Of a stretch of 64,000 nucleotides of DNA, positions 52,663 to 61,194 are shown one piece after another; within the stretch, counting starts at the first letter, position 1, and each line of letters begins with the position of its first letter. The notes under the pieces are model-generated. The model searched no databases, had not been told where the DNA came from, and saw only the letters and a list, made by a program, of their open reading frames with translations. The position numbers and the translations under genes are program-made. Source of the stretch: Marinobacter manganoxydans MnI7-9 (GTDB taxonomy: Bacteria > Pseudomonadota > Gammaproteobacteria > Pseudomonadales > Oleiphilaceae); the NCBI RefSeq assembly GCF_000235625.1, contig NZ_AGTR01000037.1:1-64000 (forward strand), given 5' to 3'.

Positions 52663-54936
52663 ATGCCGACCGAACCCCAAATTCCTGAGACCACCAACCT
52701 TCCGGATTTCCTCACCGATGAGCAGCGGGCGATTATCACCGCGGGCTATGAGCATTCGGTGATTACCGCCGTGGCAGGCAGTGGCAAGACGTCGACGCTG
52801 GCGTGGCGGATTCGGTATCTGCTGGAACAGGGGCATGATCCGGACCGGGTGCTGGTGTTGATGTTCAACCGCAGCGCCCGGGTGGATTTCGAGCGCAAGC
52901 TGCAGGAGGTGTGTGCTCAGAGTGGGCTGGCGTTGCCGGAGATCCGGACCTATCACGCCATGGGCTTGCGGCTGTACAAACGGTTTGTGCGGGAGGGCTA
53001 TCTGCCGGGGTTTTCAGACAAGATTCTGACCGAGCAGGAGATCAGTTTTCAGGCCTGGCAGTTAACCCGGCGGCTGGCGCCGGAGGATCTGGCGGATGAG
53101 ATACGGCGCAACAAGAAGGATTTTGTCGAGACGGCGACGGGGTTTATTGATCTGGTAAAGACAACGCTGTCACCGGCGGAGATCGTGTTTGAGGAGTTGG
53201 GGTATTCGGACAAGCACAAGTACCTCATTGATCTGTTCCACAGCTTCGAGCAGTGGCGTAAAAGCCAGGGCCGGATCAGTTATGCCGACATGCTGTACGA
53301 GCCGGTGATGGCGATTCACCAGAATCCGCCGTTGCAGCGGCTGGTGGGCAACAAGATGGATCTGATTCTGGTGGATGAGTACCAGGACACCAATGAAATC
53401 CAGCACCTGCTGCTGCGCTACGTGGCTGGAGACCGGGCCCGGGTGACGGTTGTTGGCGACCCGGACCAGACGATCTACGAGTTCCGGGGCGCAAAGCCCG
53501 AGTTTATTCTCAAGCGGTTCAGCGATGAGTTCGAAAGCCCGCTGGAGCAGACGCTCAGCTATACCTTCCGGTACGGCCATCGCGTCGCTTTGCTCGCCAA
53601 CCATCTGATCTGCCACAACACCGGTCGCAAGGATGTGCTTTGCCATTCCCACGCTTCCACACCCGGCACGGAGATCACCCTGCATCGGTCGGAAAGCGAT
53701 GCCGATGCCGTGCTTCAAATTCTTCAGGGCCAACCGGAACCGGCTCTGGCAGGCACGGCCATACTGTTCCGGGTCTGGAGTCAGAGTGTCCCTATCGAGC
53801 TGAAGTTGCTGGCTCGTCAGATTCCCTACCGGATTGATGCCGGCAAGGGCGCGCTGTTCAGCCGGGAAGTTCAGGCGATCACTGCCCTTCTGATGGTGGT
53901 GACCGGGAAACTGGAAAACCTGCCGGACGAGGATCGCCTGGAGCTGGCACGGCAGTTGTTGCGCTTTCCTCATGTGGGTCTGAAAGAGCCGGAGCTGGAG
54001 CAGTTGGCGCGTTTCCTGGCAGGATTTTCCAGTGGCTGGCACGAGCGTCTGCTGGCGATGGACTTCGACGCGCTGGCGCCCATGGCCGCCCGCAAGCTCC
54101 GGAAACTCGGCGAAGTGCTTGCCCAACTGCGCAGCTACGGAGGTCCGGTTGCAGGACTGATCAGCGTCTATGCCGAGCACACTGATCTTTACGAGGGCAT
54201 CCGCAGCCTGGCGCTGACGCATGAGAGTGCCGAGGAACGGATCGATACGATACAAGGATTCCGGCAGTACCTTAAAAGCCTTGATGTCACAGCTGAAGGC
54301 GCCTTGGAACACCTGAAAACCCTCAAACAACAGGCGGGAGAAAAACAGCAGGGTGGGGTGCTGCTCTCAACGATTCACCGCACCAAGGGTCTGGAATGGC
54401 CAACAGTTATCATTCCCGGACTACAGGAGAAATACCTGCCGTACAGCCCCCGCCCCCAGGACAATGCCAGAGCATTTCTGGAAAGCGAGCGACGGCTGCT
54501 GTATGTGGCCATGACACGCACACGCCAGCAGCTGCACCTGATCACCCGACCGGCCAGCAAGCAACCGCACCTGGACGGCGATCTGGGCCCAAGCCGTTTC
54601 GTGGAAGAGTGCTGCTTTGAGCTTGCCGAGGAATTCGGTCGCTGGCTGGATGATCGATCTCCGGCAGAAACATCAACCATTCGGTTAACTGCCCCCCTGA
54701 CACCGGTCAGCCAGCGTTACGCAGACCGGGAGAGCGTCACCCTTGAGGGCCAGGCGGCAACATCCGAAAACTCAACGGAACCACTCTGGCATCAAAAACG
54801 TCTTGGCCACGCGATCTTTGGTCCTGGCTCGGTGGTCGCCGAAGATGAGAATTCTTTCGAGGTACATTTCGACAACGGCGAGGTGCTTAACTTCAGTAAA
54901 AAGAGCGCGCATCTGTATTTTTCCGCTCTGGCCTGA
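52663..54936 (+). CDS. UvrD/Rep-type ATP-dependent DNA helicase
   Basis: Second superfamily 1A helicase in the window (757 aa). Walker A is VITAVAGSGKTSTLAWRI, motif II is LVDEYQDTNEIQ, motif III is VVGDPDQTIYEFRGA, motif V is STIHRTKGLEWP, and motif VI is ERRLLYVAMTRTR. The C-terminal HAIFGPGSVVAEDENSFEVHFDN resembles the UvrD tail. It differs from uvrD at 39759 in the 2A/2B region and is not a duplicate of it. The ATG at 52663 gives MPTEPQIPE; ATG at 52615 and TTG at 52603 are alternatives. Divergent from the DUF2237/tmcA pair. Confidence 0.88.
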   Translation: MPTEPQIPETTNLPDFLTDEQRAIITAGYEHSVITAVAGSGKTSTLAWRIRYLLEQGHDPDRVLVLMFNRSARVDFERKLQEVCAQSGLALPEIRTYHAMGLRLYKRFVREGYLPGFSDKILTEQEISFQAWQLTRRLAPEDLADEIRRNKKDFVETATGFIDLVKTTLSPAEIVFEELGYSDKHKYLIDLFHSFEQWRKSQGRISYADMLYEPVMAIHQNPPLQRLVGNKMDLILVDEYQDTNEIQHLLLRYVAGDRARVTVVGDPDQTIYEFRGAKPEFILKRFSDEFESPLEQTLSYTFRYGHRVALLANHLICHNTGRKDVLCHSHASTPGTEITLHRSESDADAVLQILQGQPEPALAGTAILFRVWSQSVPIELKLLARQIPYRIDAGKGALFSREVQAITALLMVVTGKLENLPDEDRLELARQLLRFPHVGLKEPELEQLARFLAGFSSGWHERLLAMDFDALAPMAARKLRKLGEVLAQLRSYGGPVAGLISVYAEHTDLYEGIRSLALTHESAEERIDTIQGFRQYLKSLDVTAEGALEHLKTLKQQAGEKQQGGVLLSTIHRTKGLEWPTVIIPGLQEKYLPYSPRPQDNARAFLESERRLLYVAMTRTRQQLHLITRPASKQPHLDGDLGPSRFVEECCFELAEEFGRWLDDRSPAETSTIRLTAPLTPVSQRYADRESVTLEGQAATSENSTEPLWHQKRLGHAIFGPGSVVAEDENSFEVHFDNGEVLNFSKKSAHLYFSALA

Positions 54937-55094
54937 AACGACCTCGGGGTCGTAAAGGTCAGCTGGGTACAATTGCGGACGTAACAATCCGTATCATTTT
55001 TTGTTTTTTTGGCCTACTGGCCTAAATTCCGGGTATACAAGCACTTTTCATGAGGAAGTGCGGTACCACAACGATAACGAACAGGAGGTTCTGC

Positions 55095-56303
55095 ATGAAC
55101 GTCATGCGTCCGATTTCCGCGGCTGTACTGGCCGCTACCCTGGCAACCCCGGCCATGGCCGATCGTCAGGAAACCGTTTACATCAACCCGTTTGCAGGTT
55201 TTCAGCTGTTTGACGACAAGCGCGATCTGAGCGAAACCGGCACCTTCGGCGTTGGTGTGGAATACCGCTTCCGTCCCCACTGGTCGGTGGAGGCGCTTTA
55301 CTCACGTGCCGATGCAGACCGCAAATACGTGCCGGGCGAATCGGAATTTGATGAAGTTCGGGTTGACGGTACGTATTACTTTGCAGGGCCGGACGAAGCC
55401 TGGAACCCATACGTTTCTCTGGGCGCAGGCCATGCAGACTTTGGTTCGGACAACAGTGGCGTTCGCACCGCGGGCAGCAACCATGACGAAACCCGAGTGA
55501 ACGTGGGTACCGGCTTCCGCTACAACATCAGCGACGCCGTATCACTGCGCGGTGACCTCCGTGAATTCCACGGCATTGATGAAAGCACCTTCGACACTCA
55601 GGTCTCTCTGGGCATCAGTTTTGCGTTTACCCGCACCGTGGCGCAAGCAGCGCCGGCGCCTCTGCGCCCGGCAGATGCAGATGGTGATGGCGTGCCGGAT
55701 TCGCGGGACCAGTGCCCCGGCACCCCGGCAGGCGCAACCGTTGACAGCAATGGCTGCGAGCCGGATTCGGATCGCGACGGCGTGGCCGACAGTCGTGACC
55801 AGTGCCCGGACACACCGCGCGGTGCGGAAGTAAACAGCCGTGGATGTGAGCTGGACAGCGATAATGACGGCGTGGTCAACAGCCAGGATCTGTGCCCAAA
55901 TACGACCGCAGGCGCAGAGGTTGATGAGACAGGTTGTGAAGGTGTAACCGAGACCATCGAAACCTTCACCATTGAAGTCCAGTTCCCGAGCAACAGTTCG
56001 GTCATCGGCAATGCCTACGATGCGGAGATCCGTCGCGTCGCTGACTTTATGCAGGAAAACCCCGAAACCATCGTGGAAATCGCCGGTCATACCGACAGCC
56101 GTGGCGCTGCCGACTACAACCAGTTCCTGTCCCAGCGTCGCGCTGAAGCAGTTGCTGGCCGTCTGACCGGGCCTCTGGGTGTTGATCCGGCACGAGTGGA
56201 AGCCGTAGGTTACGGTGAGGAGCAGCCGATCGCATCCAACAACACAGCGGACGGCCGAGCTGCCAACCGCCGGGTTGAAGCGCGCATTCAGGTTCGCCGT
56301 TAA
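55095..56303 (+). CDS. OmpA-family outer-membrane protein with thrombospondin type 3 repeats
   Basis: 402 aa. A signal peptide (residues 1-22, ending ATPAMA) precedes an eight-strand barrel (about 23-190), three calcium-binding TSP3 repeats (DADGDGVPDSRDQCPGTPAG, then DSDRDGVADSRDQCP and DSDNDGVVNSQDLCP), and a C-terminal OmpA peptidoglycan-binding domain with IAGHTDSRGAADYNQFLSQRR. It links the outer membrane to the cell wall. AGGAGG lies 6 nt before the ATG. A strong terminator follows. Confidence 0.94.
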   Translation: MNVMRPISAAVLAATLATPAMADRQETVYINPFAGFQLFDDKRDLSETGTFGVGVEYRFRPHWSVEALYSRADADRKYVPGESEFDEVRVDGTYYFAGPDEAWNPYVSLGAGHADFGSDNSGVRTAGSNHDETRVNVGTGFRYNISDAVSLRGDLREFHGIDESTFDTQVSLGISFAFTRTVAQAAPAPLRPADADGDGVPDSRDQCPGTPAGATVDSNGCEPDSDRDGVADSRDQCPDTPRGAEVNSRGCELDSDNDGVVNSQDLCPNTTAGAEVDETGCEGVTETIETFTIEVQFPSNSSVIGNAYDAEIRRVADFMQENPETIVEIAGHTDSRGAADYNQFLSQRRAEAVAGRLTGPLGVDPARVEAVGYGEEQPIASNNTADGRAANRRVEARIQVRR

Positions 56304-56328
56304 TTTAAGGTTTTACCTGAGTGGTTTG

Positions 56329-56355
56329 AAAAGGCGCCTTCGGGCGCCTTTTTTT
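56329..56355 (+). terminator. Rho-independent terminator of the OmpA-family gene
   Basis: GGCGCC-TTCG-GGCGCC (56333-56348) with flanking A-run and T-run (TTTTTTT to 56355). It lies 25 nt after the stop and just before the next gene. Confidence 0.92.
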
Positions 56356-56380
56356 GTTTCTGCAAAAATGCGAGGAACCG

Positions 56381-56860
56381 ATGCTCAGAGCCATGGCACT
56401 GATCTTCACGCTCTCTGTTCTGGCAGTGCCGGCGCAGTCCCAGGTTTTTCGCTGCGAAAAAGACGGCAATACGGTGTTCTCGGACCAGCCCTGCGGCGAG
56501 GATGCTGAATCGCTTGAGCTACGGGATAACCGCATTGGCGGCAGTTTCAATCAGAACCTCCCGGTGCAGGAGTCCCCTGATCCAGAAGAGCAGACCGAAG
56601 AGTCAGAACAAGAAAAAGAGGCCGGCACATGCCGTTTTATCAACTCTACCGATTTGCGTCGTTATCTGGTTCGTGAGCAGGTGGTGCGAGGCATGACCCG
56701 TGACAACGTGCGCCGTGCTTTCGGCAACCCTCCTGAGACCTACACCAGCCCCCAGGAAGTCTGGATCTACCAGACCCGCTATTACGGCGCGCTCTATGAG
56801 CTGACCTATGTGTATTTCAGGGATGGCTGTGTTGAACGGGTTGAGTACCGGAAACCCTGA
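56381..56860 (+). CDS. Exported DUF4124 protein with SmpA/OmlA-like C-terminus
   Basis: 159 aa. Signal peptide MLRAMALIFTLSVLAVPAQSQ, then a DUF4124-like segment (VFRCEKDGNTVFSDQPCGEDA), an acidic linker (about residues 65-85) and a C-terminal block VVRGMTRDNVRRAFGNPPETY resembling the OmlA/SmpA fold. It is probably a periplasmic envelope protein. GAGGAA precedes the ATG at 56381. Its last 44 bp overlap the convergent methyltransferase gene. Function unknown. Confidence 0.78.
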   Translation: MLRAMALIFTLSVLAVPAQSQVFRCEKDGNTVFSDQPCGEDAESLELRDNRIGGSFNQNLPVQESPDPEEQTEESEQEKEAGTCRFINSTDLRRYLVREQVVRGMTRDNVRRAFGNPPETYTSPQEVWIYQTRYYGALYELTYVYFRDGCVERVEYRKP

Positions 56861-58091
56861 CCGCATCAAGCAGGAGGTTGCGGGGTGTCAGTGAACGGTC
56901 GCAGAAATGCCCCAGCCTGACCCTGTACCCCTGTTCTTCCAGAAAAAGCGCGTAATCCAACACCATCCAGAGTTCCAGAGGGCGCCGGAACAGATGCCTG
57001 ACCAGCTCATGGCGGCGAACCTCGGCCAGCCGTTGCACGCCAAACGCCTGCCAGTGATCAAAGTCCACCGTATCGGGTAATCGCAGCTGTTTTTTTGCCG
57101 CCGCCCAACGGCAAAAGGCGGGAAAGCCTTTGTTCAAAAGGCGGGGCGGATTCGAAGGAACCGGCAGATACTCATCACACCCACGAAGTTGCCGCTGCAG
57201 ACCATCAAATCCCAGGCGCCACTGGCTGACAAGGCGGGTCTGTTCCCTCACCCGGGCCGGTGCCGTCACGGTTTCCTGAACCGCAAGCCGAAGATCGTTA
57301 CGGCTCGGCTGCAGCGCTTTTGGGTGATCCGCCGCCCGCTGTGAAAGCGGCCGGTAGTGTTCCATCTCGGTGAGGTGGTAGCAGCAGGGCGAGACGCTCA
57401 ATCTTGGCAACCCGGCTTCACTGCCTCGCTGCAGCAACTGCCGGTGCAGATCGCCACAAGCATGCAGTGCAACACCGTGGTGACGGCTGGGAAGCGACAA
57501 ATCCTCTGCCATAACATCCTGGCAGCGGATCGACACGGGATCTCCGAACTGTTGTGCCAGTCGGTTGCCATCGCGCACCAGCTCCGGATTCCACTCGAAA
57601 CCCTGTATCTCACTGGGGCAAAACGGCGCCAGCGTCCTGGACAGATGGCCCTTACCACAACACCAGTCCAGGGCGGGGTGTTCCAGCGGTGTCAGTGCCG
57701 CCGTAAAGGCGCCCGACTGCAGGCGTTTCCGACCGGGCATATCCGTGGCCCGGATTTCCGGGAGAGTCGCCTCTGATGCCTTTTCGGGTGCCGATAACAG
57801 CTCCGGCAGTTGAACCATGTCGGCGTAACGGTCGAGGGACGGCAACCATGAGGCAACCCGAGCCGCCAACTCAACCGGGCTGCCATCCAGTTGCTGGCAT
57901 TCCCCATCGGTTAGTTCCGCCAGCATGGCGGCCAGTTCCGGATAACGACGCGCCCAGGCAGGCTCCGGCGTCATGAACGGCGCCGGTTGCCAGAACTCGG
58001 AATGCTGTACCAGCCAGTCGTTCAGCTGCTGCCAATGCTGGTAAAAAGATTCCGCGCCGTGGTGTAAACTCGCCGCCGGAGGTAACGTCAT
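56817..58091 (-). CDS. SAM-dependent methyltransferase, rRNA/tRNA-type
   Basis: 424 aa. SAM motif LDWCCGKGHLSRTLAPF, with the CCGKG variant, and ISPCCYHLTEM-like cysteines in RLSVSPCCYHL. The HACGDLHRQLLQRG block matches methyltransferase-25 proteins. The substrate is unknown. The only start that keeps the conserved FYQHWQQLNDWLVQHSEFW region is the ATG at 58091, which shares CATG with the lasT start on the other strand. A longer frame to 58328 would lie inside lasT and is rejected. The 3' end overlaps the DUF4124 gene by 44 bp. Confidence 0.78.
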   Translation of the reverse strand: MTLPPAASLHHGAESFYQHWQQLNDWLVQHSEFWQPAPFMTPEPAWARRYPELAAMLAELTDGECQQLDGSPVELAARVASWLPSLDRYADMVQLPELLSAPEKASEATLPEIRATDMPGRKRLQSGAFTAALTPLEHPALDWCCGKGHLSRTLAPFCPSEIQGFEWNPELVRDGNRLAQQFGDPVSIRCQDVMAEDLSLPSRHHGVALHACGDLHRQLLQRGSEAGLPRLSVSPCCYHLTEMEHYRPLSQRAADHPKALQPSRNDLRLAVQETVTAPARVREQTRLVSQWRLGFDGLQRQLRGCDEYLPVPSNPPRLLNKGFPAFCRWAAAKKQLRLPDTVDFDHWQAFGVQRLAEVRRHELVRHLFRRPLELWMVLDYALFLEEQGYRVRLGHFCDRSLTPRNLLLDAVRVSGTQPVQHSHP

Positions 58092-58818
58092 GCAACTGGC
58101 CTTTGTACTTGTTGAACCCAAGGTTCCGGAAAACGTCGGTGCAGCCGCCCGTGCGTTGTGCACTATGGGCTTCGGCGAACTGTGGTTGGTCAATTCCGAT
58201 CTGCACACCCGCCCGGAAGCCCACTGGCTGGCCCATGGCAGCGACCATATCCTGGACAATGCGCGCATTTTCCCCGATCTGGCTGCGGTAAGAAACTCCG
58301 TAGACCTGCTGATGGGGACCTCCGCCAAGACCCGGCATCAGCGCCAGGATTGGCACGGCCCCTCAGATCTGCGGAAGGTTCTGGCCACGAAGGGTGCGTC
58401 CGTGGCAACCGCAGCACTGGTGTTTGGCCGGGAAGATCGCGGGCTGTCCAATGAAGAGCTGGCTCTCTGCGATCTGTTAACCGGCATCCCCATGAAGGTC
58501 ACCTACCCCTCCCTGAACCTTGCCCAGTCGGTGATGCTCTATGCCTGGGAAATGTCCGGGCTATCGGTAGCTACGGAGAGCCAGATTGAGCCCGCAGGTG
58601 AACATCGTCTTGGCGCGCTTCGTGGACGACTCGAAACCTTGCTACCGGAACTGGACACACCGCCTGAGGGAAAACTGTCCCAGTGGGTTTTCGAGCGTTT
58701 GCCCTTGTTGTCTGATCGGGATATCGGGTTTGTTCATACGCTGTGTTCGAACATTGAGCGCGCTGTGGATTGCAGATCTCAGTCGCGCTCGAATTCCGAG
58801 GCGGAGCAGGACGGATAG
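58090..58818 (+). CDS. lasT: LasT/YjtD-type SPOUT tRNA/rRNA methyltransferase
   Basis: SPOUT (TrmD/SpoU) family protein, 242 aa. Features: LAFVLVEPKVPENVGAAARAL, MGFGELWLVNSDLHTRPEAHWLAHGSDHILDNARIFPDL, VFGREDRGLSNEEL and YPSLNLAQSVMLYAWEM, the knotted SAM-binding tail. The AHGS/DN pattern places it with LasT (YjtD) and not TrmJ. GGAGGT precedes the ATG at 58090. Its start codon overlaps that of the divergent methyltransferase, and copy D of the repeat overlaps its last codons. Confidence 0.88.
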   Translation: MQLAFVLVEPKVPENVGAAARALCTMGFGELWLVNSDLHTRPEAHWLAHGSDHILDNARIFPDLAAVRNSVDLLMGTSAKTRHQRQDWHGPSDLRKVLATKGASVATAALVFGREDRGLSNEELALCDLLTGIPMKVTYPSLNLAQSVMLYAWEMSGLSVATESQIEPAGEHRLGALRGRLETLLPELDTPPEGKLSQWVFERLPLLSDRDIGFVHTLCSNIERAVDCRSQSRSNSEAEQDG

Positions 58819-58912
58819 CCCCTCCCGGGATACGCTGTGAATACGTCCATGTACGCTCGACGAAAACATCCATGTTTTCGACGATCCCGGGAGGGGCTAT
58901 CCGCCCTGCTCT
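58803..58912 (+). repeat. Cruciform repeat element, copy D (110 bp)
   Basis: Arms 58803-58831 and 58884-58912 are 29-bp inverted copies with two transition mismatches. The core 58832-58883 (52 nt) has a hairpin with loop TCCA near 58845 and a second, CGAAAACA-TCCA-TGTTTTCG. The left arm includes the last five codons and stop of lasT. The element lies 31 bp before the dadA stop on the other strand. Confidence 0.85.
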
Positions 58913-58943
58913 CGGGCCTTTTGCGCGCACCGGGGTATTGAGC

Positions 58944-60215
58944 CTACTCCTGGAATCTTCCTGGGCGGAAGGCATCCAGGCAAACGGACGGCTCCTCGCC
59001 TTCGATTACCTGGGCGATGACATCGGCACTGCCCGCGGACAGGGTCCAGCCGAAGGTGCCGTGGCCAGTGTTGAGGTAGAGGTTGTCTCGGGGACCGCGG
59101 CCGATAATCGCAGGGCCATCCGGGGTCATGGGGCGGAAGCCGGTCCAGGTTTCCGCGGCGTCGAGATCGGCGCAGCCGGGGAACCGGGACTCCACCGATT
59201 TTCGGATCGTGGCCAGCCTCGCCTCCGGAATGTCTCTGTTGAAATCCGCTAGCTCGACAAACCCTGTGGCGCGTAATCGATTGCCCAGACGAGTAGAAAC
59301 CACTTTGTAGTTGTCATCGTGAATGGTGGAAGCGGGGCCTCGTTCCGGGTCCTTCATGGGGACCGTCAGGCTGTAACCTTTTACCGGATAGATGGGCAGT
59401 TCGAGGCCCAGGGGCTGAACTAGGTGGTTGGACCAGCAGCCGGCGCTGATCACCACGGCATCCACTTCCAGGGCTTCCATGACTCCATCGCTGTTTCTGA
59501 CTGAAATTGCGCTGACCCTCTGGTCATCGGCAATCAGCTTTTCCGCTTCCACGTTGTAACGAACCACTATCCCCTTTGCCTGGCAGGCTTTAGCAAGTTC
59601 CTGGGAAAACTTGTGACAATCGCCGGTTCCGTCGGTGTCATAGCTCAGGGCGCCATAAAGCGGACCATTGCCAACCATGCAGGGCTCGGCGTCGCGCACC
59701 TGTTCGGGTGTGAGCAAACGGGAAGGGATGCCCAGTTCGTTCAGCAGTTCATGGGTCGTCCGGTAGCCTTCCAACGCTTCCGGTGTGCTCGCCAGGTGCA
59801 GCAGACCCTGGTGGTCGCCATCGAAGGACAGATCAAGCTCCTTCTCAAGCGCCATGAATCGCTCCCGGCTGTGGATACCGAGGCGCAACATGGCGCGGCG
59901 ATTCAACCCGAACAGCCCTGGCGACCAGGCGTAACGGAGCGTGGCGAACATGAACTTGAGTGTTTCCACAGACGGCGGAAAGCGTAGCTTCAGGGGGCCA
60001 TCCTGCTTGAGGATCCAGGGGATGGCCTTGAATACAATCGCGGGATCGGCCCAGGGGTACACCACCCCATAGGATCGCTGGGCCGCGTTGGCCTTGCTGG
60101 TCTCGTTGCCGGCCATTGAATGACGTTCCAGCACAGTCACCTGGTGGCCCCGGCGATTCAGTTCATAGGCGGTGGTCATTCCCACCACGCCGCCACCAAC
60201 AACAGCAATGTGCAT
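58944..60215 (-). CDS. dadA: D-amino acid dehydrogenase (DadA family)
   Basis: FAD-dependent dehydrogenase (423 aa) oxidising D-amino acids and feeding electrons to the respiratory chain. It has the dinucleotide fold MHIAVVGGGVVGMTTAYELNRRG, the ANAAQRSYGVVYPWADPAIV block, and the C-terminal MTPDGPAIIGRGPRDNLYLNTGHGTFGWTL. The ATG at 60215 has GGGAGGAA upstream and gives a typical start. It is read after ppk2, 17 nt downstream. A glycine/sarcosine-type relative is a weaker alternative. Confidence 0.87.
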   Translation of the reverse strand: MHIAVVGGGVVGMTTAYELNRRGHQVTVLERHSMAGNETSKANAAQRSYGVVYPWADPAIVFKAIPWILKQDGPLKLRFPPSVETLKFMFATLRYAWSPGLFGLNRRAMLRLGIHSRERFMALEKELDLSFDGDHQGLLHLASTPEALEGYRTTHELLNELGIPSRLLTPEQVRDAEPCMVGNGPLYGALSYDTDGTGDCHKFSQELAKACQAKGIVVRYNVEAEKLIADDQRVSAISVRNSDGVMEALEVDAVVISAGCWSNHLVQPLGLELPIYPVKGYSLTVPMKDPERGPASTIHDDNYKVVSTRLGNRLRATGFVELADFNRDIPEARLATIRKSVESRFPGCADLDAAETWTGFRPMTPDGPAIIGRGPRDNLYLNTGHGTFGWTLSAGSADVIAQVIEGEEPSVCLDAFRPGRFQE

Positions 60216-60232
60216 GCATTCCTCCCTCATGT

Positions 60233-61066
60233 TTACTCCACGCCGGTCTTCGCCAGAAGACGCCGGTACTCTTTTAAAACGCTTTCATCTTCTTTCGGAT
60301 ATTCCGGCGCCAGTTTCTGCAATTGCTCAGCCAGTATGGCTGCGACAATCGGGCGCGCCTGGGGCTTCCGATCGCCCGGCACGATAAACCAGGGTGCCTG
60401 CTCTGTATGGGTCGCGGCAATGGCTTCCTCGGCAAACGCTTCGTACTCTTTGCGTTTTTCCCAGCCATCGATATCGGACCGATCAAACTTCCAGCGCTTG
60501 CGCGGCTTGTCCAGACGTTTGAGCAGCCGCTGGCGATGCTCATCCTCAGACAGGTTTAGCCAGATCTTGATCACCGTGGTGCCCTCTTCCACGAGATGAT
60601 TCTCGAAGTTCCGGATGGAGCGGTAACGGTTTTCCCAGTTATAGCTGTCTGCTTCATGAACCGGCCAGACCCGTTCTGCGATCACAGCCTCATGATGGCT
60701 GCGATTGAAGGCGACCATCTCACCAAAGCCGGGCAGAAACGGCGTGACCCGCCAGAGAAAGTCATGGCGGGTTTCGGCCCCCCTGGGCCGGCTGAAGGAC
60801 CAGGCATGGAAACCAGCGGGGTCAGCGTAGGTTGCCAGAGTACGGATCAGGCTGTCTTTTCCGCTGGTGTCCGGGCCATGGGTAACCAATAGAACCGCCC
60901 TGGACTGGTTGGCCCAGAGCCGGCGCTGGTATTCCCCGATCTGTTCCAGACTGGCCTCAAGGCCGGGCAGTTCCGTTTCATCACTGTCCAGCAACGTCGG
61001 GTAATCCCGGAACCGAGGCTTTCCGGGGTCGAAAAGAAAACTACTGGCAAACGCCGACAATTTCAT
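60233..61066 (-). CDS. ppk2: Polyphosphate:nucleotide phosphotransferase, PPK2 family
   Basis: Single-domain PPK2 (277 aa). Walker A THGPDTSGKDSLIRTL (about residue 63), lid-region FSRPRGAETRHDFLWR, and Walker B-like TTVIKIWLNLSEDEHRQRL followed by DKPRKRWKFDRSDIDG with the catalytic Asp/Arg. It converts polyphosphate and NDP or NMP to higher nucleotides. The ATG at 61066 has GGAG upstream; the 43-residue upstream extension is unlike the family. Divergent from tatD. Confidence 0.88.
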   Translation of the reverse strand: MKLSAFASSFLFDPGKPRFRDYPTLLDSDETELPGLEASLEQIGEYQRRLWANQSRAVLLVTHGPDTSGKDSLIRTLATYADPAGFHAWSFSRPRGAETRHDFLWRVTPFLPGFGEMVAFNRSHHEAVIAERVWPVHEADSYNWENRYRSIRNFENHLVEEGTTVIKIWLNLSEDEHRQRLLKRLDKPRKRWKFDRSDIDGWEKRKEYEAFAEEAIAATHTEQAPWFIVPGDRKPQARPIVAAILAEQLQKLAPEYPKEDESVLKEYRRLLAKTGVE

Positions 61067-61194
61067 CCAATGCTCCGTGCAAGTCCCTATGAATGTAATA
61101 CAGATCAACAATCGTACAAACTGGTAAACTTGTGAGATTGAATTCACAGAATAGCAGCCCGAATACAGGTTGCGATGGAGTGTAGTACCCGGCA

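Noticed and set aside
58092-58328. An upstream extension of the methyltransferase frame into lasT
   Set aside because: It would lie wholly antisense to the conserved 5' part of lasT and adds a non-conserved Ser/Arg-rich tail.
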